Of a stretch of 64,000 nt of DNA, positions 28,298 through 36,521 are shown piece after piece (position 1 is the first letter of the stretch; every line of letters begins with the position of its first letter). Under the pieces are notes generated by a model. The model was not told the DNA's origin. It did not search any database and saw only the letters and a list, made by a program, of their open reading frames with translations. A program made the position numbers and the translations under genes. Source of the DNA: Neorhizobium alkalisoli (GTDB lineage: Bacteria; Pseudomonadota; Alphaproteobacteria; Rhizobiales; Rhizobiaceae); assembly GCF_007829835.1 (NCBI RefSeq), contig NZ_VIWP01000001.1, positions 1,116,001-1,180,000 of the forward strand, in the 5' to 3' direction.

Positions 28298-28322
28298 AAC
28301 GCGCCGCGCGGGGTATCGTTCT
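28298..28322 (-). promoter_or_regulatory. Candidate EcfG-type promoter for the small acidic protein
   Basis: On the minus strand AGAAC, 16 bases, CGTT, close to the alphaproteobacterial EcfG consensus GGAAC-N16/17-CGTT with one mismatch in the -35 box. The -10 box is about 30 bases before the ATG at 28268, a fitting distance. Motif match only. Confidence 0.35.
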
Positions 28323-28411
28323 CCTGGCGGAAGATCTCTCTTACCGGCCTTGCCCGCCCGATCCGACGCGGTTTAAACGTGGGGGCGGAACGAGAATGCA
28401 AGGATATGGAA

Positions 28412-29113
28412 ATGCAGCTTCTCCTGCTGCCGGGCTTCATGCTGGACAGTGACCTCTGGAAGGATGTCGAGCCTCTGCTTGAGCCACTCGGCGACATCTA
28501 TCACGCCGATCTATCCAAGGACGCCTCGATCCCGGACATGGCCCGACGCGCCTTGGCGGAGATTTCCGGGCAGTTCGTTGTCGTCGGATTCTCAATGGGC
28601 GGATATGTCGCCCGCGAGATTGTCCGCCAGGCTCCGGAGCGTGTTTCTGCTCTGATCCTCGTCGCAACGTCCGCACGAGGCGACGACGAAGTCCAGGCTC
28701 GCCGGAAGGCAGCCCTTGTGGGGCAGAAGGCTGTCGAGGCCTTCAAGGGTCTGAGCACCGCTGCCGTCAGGTCGTCCCTTCACCCGGATAATGCCGGCAG
28801 GAACGATCTCGTATCGAGAATACAGGAGATGGGACAGCGACTCGGTGGAGAAGTCTTTCTCCGCCAGTCGCTGCTGGAACGCCATGACGAGCGGTCAAGC
28901 CTGAGCAATATCGAGTGTCCTACGCTGGTCATCGCAGGTGACGTTGATCGACTGAGGTCGCGGGAGGAAGCGGCCGAACTCCAAGACGGCATAAAAGGTT
29001 CGACCTTGCAGGTCGTGGGCGGGACCGGGCACATGATCCCGATGGAGGCACCAGGCGAGCTTGCCGAGATCATCATCACCTGGCTTGCGAACCTGTTCCC
29101 GGATAAAAAATAA
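28412..29113 (+). CDS. Alpha/beta hydrolase
   Basis: 233 residues. The fold's nucleophile elbow GFSMGGY carries the catalytic Ser, with oxyanion region LLLPGFMLDSDLW, the acid probably in VIAGDVDRL, and the catalytic His in GTGHMIPMEAP. ATG 28412 has AGGA 7 bases upstream; ATG 28406 is also possible. It could be an esterase or lactonase; the substrate is unknown. It is divergent from the small acidic protein and followed by a hairpin, so it probably forms its own unit. Confidence 0.88.
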   Translation: MQLLLLPGFMLDSDLWKDVEPLLEPLGDIYHADLSKDASIPDMARRALAEISGQFVVVGFSMGGYVAREIVRQAPERVSALILVATSARGDDEVQARRKAALVGQKAVEAFKGLSTAAVRSSLHPDNAGRNDLVSRIQEMGQRLGGEVFLRQSLLERHDERSSLSNIECPTLVIAGDVDRLRSREEAAELQDGIKGSTLQVVGGTGHMIPMEAPGELAEIIITWLANLFPDKK

Positions 29114-29143
29114 GGGCGCTCGACCCGTTTCCGGGGAGCGCCC
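29114..29143 (+). terminator. Hairpin directly after the alpha/beta hydrolase
   Basis: Stem GGGCGCTC (29114-29121) with GAGCGCCC (29136-29143), 14-base loop, starting right after the stop codon. It is followed by TCACCC rather than a T-run, so it may be a weak or Rho-assisted terminator. Confidence 0.45.
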
Positions 29144-29336
29144 TCACCCATCCCGGACAACCGCGCACGCGACGGAGAGGGGGTGTCGCGGCAGCGGTCA
29201 TCGATACGGGGTGTGACCGGTAGATGAGAACCGCGGGCGGTTATTGCAAGACGGCGATCCACGCGCTGGCGGAAGGTCAGCCATGCGTTGCCGAGAGCGC
29301 ACTTCGTCACCATATATCCGCTATAACTCAAAAAAG

Positions 29337-29579
29337 ATGGATATCATGGTCTCACGGATCAGACGTACGCCGACTGTCGGCGAGCGCGCGGCCGCCGTCG
29401 AGCGCACGAATGCAATCGCGCTTGAAGCCGCACGGGAAGAAAGGCGCCGCCGCGAAGAGAAAACGGAACGGCTCCGTAAGCTCAGGCTGGAGGGCGCGCC
29501 CGAGAAGCCGCTCGCACGCAGCTGGCCCCGAACGCCGACAGCCTCGACAATCAAATCTCGAACAGGAAGGGAAGAATGA
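29337..29579 (+). CDS. Small basic hypothetical protein
   Basis: 80 residues from ATG 29337 (ATG 29346 possible). Highly charged, with an Arg/Glu-rich helix in the middle (EAAREERRRREEKTERLRKL) likely to form a coiled coil, and a basic C-terminus. The stop is one base before the ATG of the following HTH gene, suggesting coupling. No domain known. Confidence 0.45.
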   Translation: MDIMVSRIRRTPTVGERAAAVERTNAIALEAAREERRRREEKTERLRKLRLEGAPEKPLARSWPRTPTASTIKSRTGREE

Positions 29580-29580
29580 A

Positions 29581-29766
29581 ATGGATCATGTCTCAAACGC
29601 CGTCGCGTCCGCGACGAACCTCAAGGAAGCCCGCCTCGCGCGCGGCTACAGCCTGGAGGACCTCGCCATCGCGACGGGCCTCACAACAGATGAGATCGAC
29701 GCTGTCGAGCGCGGCCTGGTCGTTCACGAGCAGCATGTGGAACGCATCGAACACGCTCTCCGGTAA
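29581..29766 (+). CDS. Small XRE-type helix-turn-helix protein
   Basis: 61 residues from ATG 29581, preceded by GGAAGGGAAG. Residues about 14-45 (LKEARLARGYSLEDLAIATG, then TTDEIDAVERG) have the spacing of an XRE/Cro-type HTH. It has no other domain, so it may act as a small DNA-binding regulator or be a component of a larger complex. Its targets are unknown. Confidence 0.65.
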   Translation: MDHVSNAVASATNLKEARLARGYSLEDLAIATGLTTDEIDAVERGLVVHEQHVERIEHALR

Positions 29767-29801
29767 TATCAGCCTGTAAATTTCGCCGGACGATAGGCAA
29801 C

Positions 29802-29833
29802 AAAAAAGGCCGGGGCGAAACCGCACCGACCTT
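29802..29833 (-). terminator. Candidate terminator downstream of the HWE kinase gene
   Basis: Read on the minus strand: stem AAGGTCGG, 12-base loop, CCGGCCTT with one mismatch, then a run of Ts. It lies about 150 bases beyond the stop of the minus-strand kinase. It would also form a hairpin for plus-strand transcription after the HTH gene. Confidence 0.5.
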
Positions 29834-29986
29834 CCTCATTCGCTATTCACCCCTGCCAGTACATCCGTGGTCAAAAGTATTAAGCTACACCGGCATCGCG
29901 AGCGGCAGAACATTCCAGCGCTCGTCAGCAACGCCGACTGATAGATAGATAATGCGCGATTGCGTTCGTTTCAAGGCGGGCAGCAA

Positions 29987-32137
29987 TCAGGGGCTTGATG
30001 ACGCGATCAGCCTGCCGACCATTTCCACGACCTGCTCCGGCCCTGCCGGTTTGCCGAGAATTGGCCTGTCGCGAAAATCTTCCGGAAGACCATCCCTGTC
30101 GTATCCTGTGGCGAACGCAAACGGCACTGCACGTTCGGCCAGCGCTGCCGCGATCGGCCCGACCGGGCGACCGTGCAGATTGGCATCGACCAGTGCTGCG
30201 TCGAAACGCGTGTCGGCGATGATCGCGCAGGCTTCGTCTATGGTGGCGACCGGTCCTTCGACCTCCGCGCCGGCGTCTTCGAGGGAGGCGACGATGTCCA
30301 TTCCGATCAGTGGTTCGTCTTCCACGACCAGGATCCGGCGGCCTTTCAGGTTGCGTGTTTCCATGTGCGCGGCAGGCTTTTCTTCCGTCTTCGTCACGGG
30401 CAATTTAATCGCCGAGCTCTTCACGATATAGGGGACAGAGATGTCCCAGATGATGCCTTCCGGAAGCGCGGTCATCTGGGCATCGCCGCCCTGGCCGCGC
30501 GCGCTCTGGCAGATCAAGGTTGTTCCGAAGCCTAGCGACGCCGCAGGCTCGACACGCGGGCCTCCGAGCTCGGACCAGCGGATGCGAAGGCCATCCTCGA
30601 TCCTCCAGTCGATCGATACCTTGCCCGTGGCAACGGAGAGGGCTCCATACTTCGTCGCATTCGTTCCGAGCTCATGCATGATGAGTGCGAGATGAAGAGC
30701 CATCTGCGGATCGAGGCGAACGGCCGGGCCGCTGGTCTTCAAGCGTGTTTCGTCGGATGCGCCTGCGGAAATCTGCCCCTGGATGAGGTCCTTGAGGTCC
30801 GCGCCTTCCCAGCTCTTGGCGCTGAGCAGATCGTGGATCTTCGCAAGCGACTGGACGCGGCCGCCGAAAGCCTTGGCGAAGTCCTTGGGATCCGGCGAGC
30901 GGGCCAGAGTTCGCGACGCCATCGCCTGCACGACAGCGAGCGTGTTTTTTACGCGATGGTTCAGCTCGTTCAGCAGCAGTCTCTGCGTCTCGGCCGCGCG
31001 GCGCCGCTCGATCAGGTCAGCCGCCGAGCGGGCGATGATGTCGAGCATGCGCAACTCGCGCTCGGACGGGCGGTGTGGCTTGCCCCAATGGGTCGAGATC
31101 ATGCCGACGAGCTTGCCGTCGCGGGTGATGAGCGGGGTCGTCTGTCCGGCGCGGATGCCGCCACCGAGCAGGACGTCGCGGTCCGGTGTCCCGGCCATGA
31201 AGGAGCAGGTCTCCACATCCTCTGCAATGGCACGCTTCCCCGTGCGAAGGACCTCGCCACAGGTGCAGCCGGAATCGCCACGGACCCATTTCCAATATTC
31301 GATGCCGCGTGCATCGAGGCCGGTCGACGCGAGCATTTCGAGCTCGCCAGCCACCCCACGCTCGGGATGCAGGAACTGCACCGTGCAGACATCGGACTTC
31401 ATGATCTGGGCAGCCGCGCCAACGAGCTTCTGATAAAGCGCATCCTCGCCATCATCCCCGGCAAGCTCCAGGCTGATCTGGCGAAGAAGTTCGCTGTCGG
31501 CGAGTTCGGCTTCGAGCTGCTTCTGCGTTTCGAGGAGAGCCTGCTCGGCGCGGCGACGCTCTTCGGCTTCCTTGAACCGGGAAATAATGACACCGGCAGT
31601 CTGGGTGATCAGGGCCGCACGATCGATGTCGCAGCCTACGGCTTCTCGCGGCTCTGGCCAGTAGACCGAAAAGGTCCCGACGAAGTGGCCGGTCGAGGTG
31701 TTGATCGGAAAGCTCCAGCAGGCGCGATACTGATATTTGTCGGCAAGCCAGACCCACGGCTTCCAAAGCGGATCCAGATAGACATCGGCCGTCAGGACGG
31801 CCTGCCCGCTATGCGCCGCAAGACCACAGGCGAGGGATTCAGATCCGACCCGCAAACCGTCGACCACCAGAGCGTAATCATCCGGCATGCCGGCAATGTG
31901 ATGCAGCGTTGCGCCATCAGGTCCGGTGAGGAAAAAAGCCGCCCGCGTTCCCTCGCCAAGCGCGGATGTCGCGGTCTCGACCAGAATGTCTAGCGTTTCC
32001 TTGAGAGGCGCATCATTCAGAGCAGAGGCGAAGGCCTGTCGCTGGCCTGACAACCAGACCTCGCGGTCCTGGAGCTGTTCCATGGTCCGCGATCCATCGA
32101 ACGCAAGGTTGTCGTTCAATGGCAGGTTTCTGGTCAT
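29987..32137 (-). CDS. HWE-family sensor histidine kinase with two GAF domains and a receiver
   Basis: About 716 residues from ATG 32137 (ATG 32083 and an upstream alternative also possible). No membrane segment, so a soluble sensor. Order: GAF-like domain (about 45-195), coiled-coil linker, second GAF (about 225-380), HWE/HisKA_2 core with His394 in LLNELNHRVKNTLAVV, ATPase region (LIMHELGTNATKYGAL, LGFGTTLI), then a C-terminal receiver with Asp651 (ALVDANLHG). Kinases of this group feed the PhyR-EcfG stress pathway or light responses in rhizobia. A candidate EcfG-like promoter lies upstream. Confidence 0.9.
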   Translation of the reverse strand: MTRNLPLNDNLAFDGSRTMEQLQDREVWLSGQRQAFASALNDAPLKETLDILVETATSALGEGTRAAFFLTGPDGATLHHIAGMPDDYALVVDGLRVGSESLACGLAAHSGQAVLTADVYLDPLWKPWVWLADKYQYRACWSFPINTSTGHFVGTFSVYWPEPREAVGCDIDRAALITQTAGVIISRFKEAEERRRAEQALLETQKQLEAELADSELLRQISLELAGDDGEDALYQKLVGAAAQIMKSDVCTVQFLHPERGVAGELEMLASTGLDARGIEYWKWVRGDSGCTCGEVLRTGKRAIAEDVETCSFMAGTPDRDVLLGGGIRAGQTTPLITRDGKLVGMISTHWGKPHRPSERELRMLDIIARSAADLIERRRAAETQRLLLNELNHRVKNTLAVVQAMASRTLARSPDPKDFAKAFGGRVQSLAKIHDLLSAKSWEGADLKDLIQGQISAGASDETRLKTSGPAVRLDPQMALHLALIMHELGTNATKYGALSVATGKVSIDWRIEDGLRIRWSELGGPRVEPAASLGFGTTLICQSARGQGGDAQMTALPEGIIWDISVPYIVKSSAIKLPVTKTEEKPAAHMETRNLKGRRILVVEDEPLIGMDIVASLEDAGAEVEGPVATIDEACAIIADTRFDAALVDANLHGRPVGPIAAALAERAVPFAFATGYDRDGLPEDFRDRPILGKPAGPEQVVEMVGRLIASSSP

Positions 32138-32237
32138 GTGCAAAAACGTTATCCCCGATGGCCGCGACCGATACAACTGGTGTGCCTGCGAGCGGGACGA
32201 TCCCGCGCATCAGGTACACCGAAGGCCAGCGGCATCT

Positions 32238-32262
32238 AACCCTCAAGATCCCGATTGGTTCC
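32238..32262 (-). promoter_or_regulatory. Candidate EcfG-type promoter for the HWE kinase
   Basis: On the minus strand GGAAC (32258-32262), then 17 bases, then GTT (32238-32240). This matches the EcfG pattern. It sits about 100 bases before the chosen kinase start, giving a long but plausible leader. Motif match only. Confidence 0.35.
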
Positions 32263-32275
32263 GCTCTACCCGGAT

Positions 32276-32581
32276 TTATTTGTAATGACTGACAACGGGG
32301 CGGAAACCGACGACGAAATCGATGACTTTCTCCGACGACATCTCGCACGGTTTGAGGAGCGGCCTTTCACCGGCGAGCGTATAAAGGTTGAAGGACACGA
32401 TGTCCGTTCCGCCCCTTTCCTCGGCAAACAGCCAGATGCGGCGACCATCCTGCGACCTCTGGATTGTCGCACCCCATCGTCTCCCCTGAAAGATGCCCTC
32501 CATCGCGCCGTCCGGAAGCCGGGCCAGCGCGGGAGCGAATTCCGGCGGAAGCTCGGGCGCCGGTGTCACGGCGACAGACAT
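32276..32581 (-). CDS. Hypothetical protein
   Basis: 101 residues. The sequence (MSVAVTPAPELPPEFAPALA, then RRWGATIQRSQDGRRIWLFAEE and DIVSFNLYTLAGERPLLKPC) looks like a compact soluble protein with beta strands, but no domain is recognised. It overlaps the upstream 54-residue gene by 16 bases, so they are probably one operon. Its stop is 140 bases before the HWE kinase start and it could share that promoter region. Confidence 0.65.
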   Translation of the reverse strand: MSVAVTPAPELPPEFAPALARLPDGAMEGIFQGRRWGATIQRSQDGRRIWLFAEERGGTDIVSFNLYTLAGERPLLKPCEMSSEKVIDFVVGFRPVVSHYK

Positions 32582-32730
32582 TCCTCACAGATCCCGCATC
32601 CGTCCTCGTCCATGCAGGATGCCGGGCGACGGCGCTCGCAACAGAGACAGGTCTTCGAATCCGCGCTTGTGTCTTCGCGCTCGGGTGGAAGGATCTCGAT
32701 CAAACGGTTCGACAACTGGTCGTCAGGCAT
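32566..32730 (-). CDS. Small cysteine-rich protein (possible zinc-binding)
   Basis: 54 residues from ATG 32730. The C-terminal half has six cysteines in a compact pattern (CLCCERRRPASC, then CGICEECL), suggesting metal binding, most likely one or two zinc ions. No catalytic domain. Its start has no good Shine-Dalgarno; a perfect 9-base palindrome lies 15 bases upstream. It overlaps the next gene by 16 bases. Function unknown. Confidence 0.6.
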   Translation of the reverse strand: MPDDQLSNRLIEILPPEREDTSADSKTCLCCERRRPASCMDEDGCGICEECLSP

Positions 32731-32744
32731 GGGGCGGTCTCGTG

Positions 32745-32767
32745 TTTCAGGAGGATTACTCCTGAAA
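32745..32767 (-). promoter_or_regulatory. Perfect 9-base palindrome before the cysteine-rich gene
   Basis: TTTCAGGAG (32745-32753), 5-base spacer, CTCCTGAAA (32759-32767). It lies 15 bases upstream of the ATG at 32730. It could be a repressor operator or an RNA hairpin controlling translation. No family known to me. Confidence 0.4.
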
Positions 32768-32878
32768 TGGGAAGGAGACCTGCAGAACGCAAGCAGCGCC
32801 TTTCGCGGTTTGAACCCCTTAAGGACGCTGATTGCCTTGTTCTGGATATGAAGACACTCAACGATCGTCGATGCGGCC

Positions 32879-34051
32879 TCAAGCCCTCGGGAAGGAGAGC
32901 GTCCCGTCCGACCACACCATCTTTCCGCCGCGCAGCGTGGCGCGCATGCGCGGCATTTTTCCGCGCTCGGCGATGACCAGATCGGCGCGCAGGCCTTCTG
33001 CGATCGCGCCGCGGTCATCGAGGCCGAGTGCTTTCGCCGGATTGGCGGTTGCAAGCGCCACGGCGTTGGCAAGCCCGCTCTCGCCTCTTGCCGTTATCAT
33101 GTCGCCCAGTGCGATCACGGCCGGCAGAATGGCGGAAGGGTGATAATCGCTGGCAAGAATGTCGAGCACGCCGGCCTCATAGGCTTCACGTGCCGAAAGA
33201 TTGCCGGAATAGGACTGGCCGCGCAGCGCGTTCGGCGCACCCATGGCCGTTGCCAGACCCAGGCGACGTGCCTCTGCAGCAACCTCAAGCGTGATCGGAA
33301 ATTCGCTGATCCTGACACCGAGGCCGTGCATCAGCGCCGCCTTTTCGAGGCTGTCGTCGTCGTGCGAGGCAATGGTGATGCCTTTTTCTCTGGCAAGCTC
33401 AGCCAGTCCGGTGACCACATGCATGGCATCGCCATGGGCTTCGCGCTGGGCGATGCGATCCTTCACCATTTCCACGGCGGTGGCGTAGTCGATCTTCTTC
33501 GTCTTCGCCATGTTGCGGGTGTGGATTTCGAGGTCGCGATACTGTCCCTGGCCGGGTGTGTGATCCATCAGGGAGATCAGTCCCAGCGCTCCGTCCCGCA
33601 TCAGCTTTTCCGCAACCTCGATGGCCGAGGGAAAGGTGATTTCGAAACGGGCATGGACGCGATGGTCGACAAGCAGTTCGTCGCGCATCGAGGCAAGCGC
33701 ACCGATGATCGCCGTCGTGTTTTCCACCGAGCGGAGGTGACCGTAAGTGGCCGGCGTGAAGGCAAGTGCCGCATAGGCGGTGGTGATGCCATTGGCGGCG
33801 AGCTTCTTGTCGAGATCGTAGAGCCCCAGTTCGAGCGGCATCCGCACGTTGGCGCGGGGCTCGACTTCCTTCTCGATCATGTCGCCATGGATATCGACAA
33901 AGCCTGGCAGCAGCAGCCGGCCTTCGCCGTCGACCCCCGTAACGTCGCCGGGTGTGTCGCGGATCTCCACGATCAATCCGTCCTCGACGCGAACGGCGCC
34001 GCGGTTGATGACACGGTCCGCCAGGACGATCTCGAAATTATTGAACCACAT
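32879..34051 (-). CDS. phnM: PhnM, ribose 1-methylphosphonate 5-triphosphate diphosphatase
   Basis: 390 residues, amidohydrolase superfamily. In the C-P lyase pathway PhnM removes pyrophosphate from ribosyl-phosphonate triphosphate. The metal site region LLPGFVDIHGDMIEKEVEP, ISLMDHTPGQGQYRD, IASHDDDSLEKA and ILASDYHPSAIL follow the PhnM pattern and metal ligands look intact. The start overlaps the phnL stop by 14 bases. It is the last gene of the phn operon; no phnN or phnP follows within the window. Confidence 0.93.
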   Translation of the reverse strand: MWFNNFEIVLADRVINRGAVRVEDGLIVEIRDTPGDVTGVDGEGRLLLPGFVDIHGDMIEKEVEPRANVRMPLELGLYDLDKKLAANGITTAYAALAFTPATYGHLRSVENTTAIIGALASMRDELLVDHRVHARFEITFPSAIEVAEKLMRDGALGLISLMDHTPGQGQYRDLEIHTRNMAKTKKIDYATAVEMVKDRIAQREAHGDAMHVVTGLAELAREKGITIASHDDDSLEKAALMHGLGVRISEFPITLEVAAEARRLGLATAMGAPNALRGQSYSGNLSAREAYEAGVLDILASDYHPSAILPAVIALGDMITARGESGLANAVALATANPAKALGLDDRGAIAEGLRADLVIAERGKMPRMRATLRGGKMVWSDGTLSFPRA

Positions 34052-34781
34052 TGTCTGCCTCGTCCTCGATCTTGATGGCCTTGAGATGGATCTCCCGGTC
34101 GATCAGGCCGGCAACATCCTCGGGATGATGGAAGACGCCGATCATTGCAACCCCTGACGCCTTCAGTTCTGTCAGCCGATCGACCAGCGCCTTGCGCGCC
34201 GTATGGTCGAGCGAGGCCGTCGGCTCGTCGAGCAGAAGCAGTCGTTGCGGCAGGATCAGGGCACGGGCCAGGTTGACCTTCTGCTGTTCGCCACCGGAGA
34301 AAGTGGAAGGATAGGCGGGCCAGAGCTGTTTCTTGACGCCGAAAGCGGCAAGCCAGCGGCGCGCTTCGACCAGGGCTTCGGCATGTGGCGTTCCGGCGAG
34401 CCGCAACGGTTCGGCGACGACCTCTTCTGCCGCGACGCGCGGGCGGGCATTGAGGAACTGGGTGACGAAGCCGATCTCGCGGCGGCGCAGCACGGCGATG
34501 TCGACATCGGCGGCCGCGGCAAGGTCGATCACGCCTTCCTTCGTGTGATAGAAGGCGTGCCCGGCGCGCGGCCGATAGGAGCGGTAGAGGGTGCGCAGCA
34601 GGGTGGATTTGCCCGCTCCGTTTTCACCCTTCAGCAGGATGAATTCGCCTTCGCCGAGTTCGAAATTCAGATCCTCGAAAGCGTAGAGCGTGCGGCGCAG
34701 ATGGTGCATTTCGAACTGTTTCGAAAGACCCTCGACGCGCAGCACGGGGCTCGCTCCCGACTTGGAAACTTGCATGTCCAT
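34038..34781 (-). CDS. phnL: PhnL, C-P lyase ABC-type ATPase
   Basis: 247 residues from ATG 34781 (an apparent longer frame begins inside phnK). Walker A KGENGAGKST, signature FSGGEQQKVNLARA, Walker B LLLLDEPTASLD and switch His in GVFHHPED are all intact. PhnL resembles ABC ATPases but works with the C-P lyase core complex rather than a transporter; it is needed for phosphonate use in E. coli. It lies 13 bases after phnK and overlaps phnM. Confidence 0.93.
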   Translation of the reverse strand: MDMQVSKSGASPVLRVEGLSKQFEMHHLRRTLYAFEDLNFELGEGEFILLKGENGAGKSTLLRTLYRSYRPRAGHAFYHTKEGVIDLAAAADVDIAVLRRREIGFVTQFLNARPRVAAEEVVAEPLRLAGTPHAEALVEARRWLAAFGVKKQLWPAYPSTFSGGEQQKVNLARALILPQRLLLLDEPTASLDHTARKALVDRLTELKASGVAMIGVFHHPEDVAGLIDREIHLKAIKIEDEADNVVQ

Positions 34782-34794
34782 TGTCTGGTCGTCC

Positions 34795-35610
34795 TCAAAG
34801 CTTCGCATGAACGAGTTGCTGGGTATATTCGTGCTGCGGGTCCTGAAAGATCTGGTCCGCCAGCCCCTGTTCCACGACCCGGCCGCGCCGCATGACCATG
34901 ACCCGGTCGGCCATCGTGCGGATGACACCGAGATCATGCGAGACCAGAACCATGGTGATGGCGCGTTCCTGCTGCAGTCGTTTCAGCGTATCGAGAACCA
35001 GCGCCTGGACGCTGACATCGAGGCCGGTGGTCGGTTCGTCGAGGAGAAGCACTGCCGGTTCGAGAGCAATCGCCTTGGCCAGCTGGACGCGTTGCTGCAT
35101 GCCGCCCGACAGTTCGCGTGGCCGGGCGTCGATGCGCTCCAGAGGGAATTCCGAGGCCTGCAGGGATTCTCTTGCCCGCGAACGCAGATCGGCAAAGTTG
35201 CGATTGCCGGCAATAAGCAGCCGCTCGGCAACATTGCCGCTGCTCGTATGGCCCATCAGGAGACCCAGATGCGGGTTCTGATAGACGATACCGATATGGC
35301 GGGCGCGCAGCATGCGCCGTTCGAACCGGTCGAGCGTGAAGAGATTGCGCTCTTCCTGGTCGGGCAGGGAAAGGTGATAGCTGCCGGCCTCCGGCGTATC
35401 TTCGAGATTCATCATCCGCAGCAGGGTGGATTTGCCCGAGCCGGATTCGCCGACAATGCCGAGGACTTCGCCCGGATAGACGGTGACATCGACATCGATG
35501 ACCGCCTTGACCTCACCGAAGCTCTTGGAGATGCCGCGCATGGACAGCATCGGCTCGGCCAGCATCAGGCGCGGCTCATGGCGGGGCACGGTGTTGAAGA
35601 GAGCCGCCAT
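34795..35610 (-). CDS. phnK: PhnK, C-P lyase ABC-type ATPase
   Basis: 271 residues. Walker A GESGSGKST, signature LSGGMQQRVQLAKA and Walker B VLLLDEPTTGLD are complete. PhnK docks on the PhnGHIJ core in E. coli, with its ATPase cycle thought to open the complex. An N-terminal extension of about 20 residues precedes the usual domain start, and internal Mets at residues 16 and 21 could be the real starts. The ATG overlaps the phnJ stop (TGATG). Confidence 0.93.
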   Translation of the reverse strand: MAALFNTVPRHEPRLMLAEPMLSMRGISKSFGEVKAVIDVDVTVYPGEVLGIVGESGSGKSTLLRMMNLEDTPEAGSYHLSLPDQEERNLFTLDRFERRMLRARHIGIVYQNPHLGLLMGHTSSGNVAERLLIAGNRNFADLRSRARESLQASEFPLERIDARPRELSGGMQQRVQLAKAIALEPAVLLLDEPTTGLDVSVQALVLDTLKRLQQERAITMVLVSHDLGVIRTMADRVMVMRRGRVVEQGLADQIFQDPQHEYTQQLVHAKL

Positions 35611-36521
35611 CAGTCCATCCTTCCATTGTTGTACCAGGTTTTGGCGATCTCGACCGCCTCTCCCTCATTCCTGCGGATCTGCTTGACGCCGAAATGGCTG
35701 TCGGACAGTTCGTGACGCGACGAGCCGTCATCCTGCGGCAGTTCGTTCATGAAGAAGCCGGTGACATTGCTGCGATAGCAGGTCTTGTCCTGATGATCCT
35801 CGACCCGGTAGGGCACGTCGTCGAAAACCAGCGGTTCGACATTCGTATAGGGCGGTACGGCATAGATGCGCTTTTCGCGTCCGGCCGAAAGGATGGTCAG
35901 GTGGTCTGCCTGATGCAGTTTCTTCACATCCCAGCGGGGGATCGGCGACGGCGAGATGACGTAGCGGCCGTTGACCATGCTGGGATAGCTCGATCCCTGT
36001 ATGATGCGGCCGGATTTCACCAGCTGTTCGTAAAGCACCAGCCAAAGCTGGCCGTAATCGGCATCGCCATGCATTTCGCGGGCGATTGACATGTCCGGCT
36101 GCACGGCGCGCAGCGGCTCCGGATCCGGCACCTGCAGGACGAGGATCTGGTCCTCGCGCAGCTTTTCTTCCGGAATGCGATGGCGTGACTGGATGATCGT
36201 CGCCTTCTGCGTATCCTCGGTTTCGACGGCGCCGCCGACGCGGGCGAAGAATTTGCGGATGCTGACGGCGTTGACGCTGTCGTCGGCACCCTGGTCGATC
36301 ACCTTGACGACGGAGGTCGGCTTCAGCAGCGTCAGCGTCGCCTGCAGGCCGCCGGTTCCCCATCCGCGTGCCATCGGCACTTCACGGCTGGCATAGGGCA
36401 CCTGATAGCCGGGCACCGCGACAGCCTTCAACATCTTGCGGCGCAGTTCGCGCTTGGCCGATTCATCCAGGAAGCCGTAGTTGAAGGCCGCCCAGGGTTT
36501 TGTGAGATCCTTGAGTGTCAC
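35610..36521 (-). CDS. phnJ: PhnJ homologue with a degenerate radical-SAM cysteine motif
   Basis: 303 residues, clearly PhnJ by its body: LDESAKRELRRKMLKAVA, VPGYQVPYASRE with Gly38 matching the glycyl-radical Gly32 of E. coli, WGTGGLQATL, DQGADDSVNAVSIRKFF, and SAGREKRIYAVPPYTNVE. Canonical PhnJ holds a 4Fe-4S cluster and catalytic thiyl Cys in C-X2-C-X21-C-X5-C near the C-terminus. Here only the first Cys remains (Cys248, CYRS), then Ser251, Leu272 (HELSD) and Gly278 (SHFG) replace the other three. This is the only cysteine in the protein. The frame is intact and overlaps phnI and phnK normally, so it is expressed. C-P bond cleavage by the known mechanism looks impossible. Confidence 0.9.
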   Translation of the reverse strand: MTLKDLTKPWAAFNYGFLDESAKRELRRKMLKAVAVPGYQVPYASREVPMARGWGTGGLQATLTLLKPTSVVKVIDQGADDSVNAVSIRKFFARVGGAVETEDTQKATIIQSRHRIPEEKLREDQILVLQVPDPEPLRAVQPDMSIAREMHGDADYGQLWLVLYEQLVKSGRIIQGSSYPSMVNGRYVISPSPIPRWDVKKLHQADHLTILSAGREKRIYAVPPYTNVEPLVFDDVPYRVEDHQDKTCYRSNVTGFFMNELPQDDGSSRHELSDSHFGVKQIRRNEGEAVEIAKTWYNNGRMD

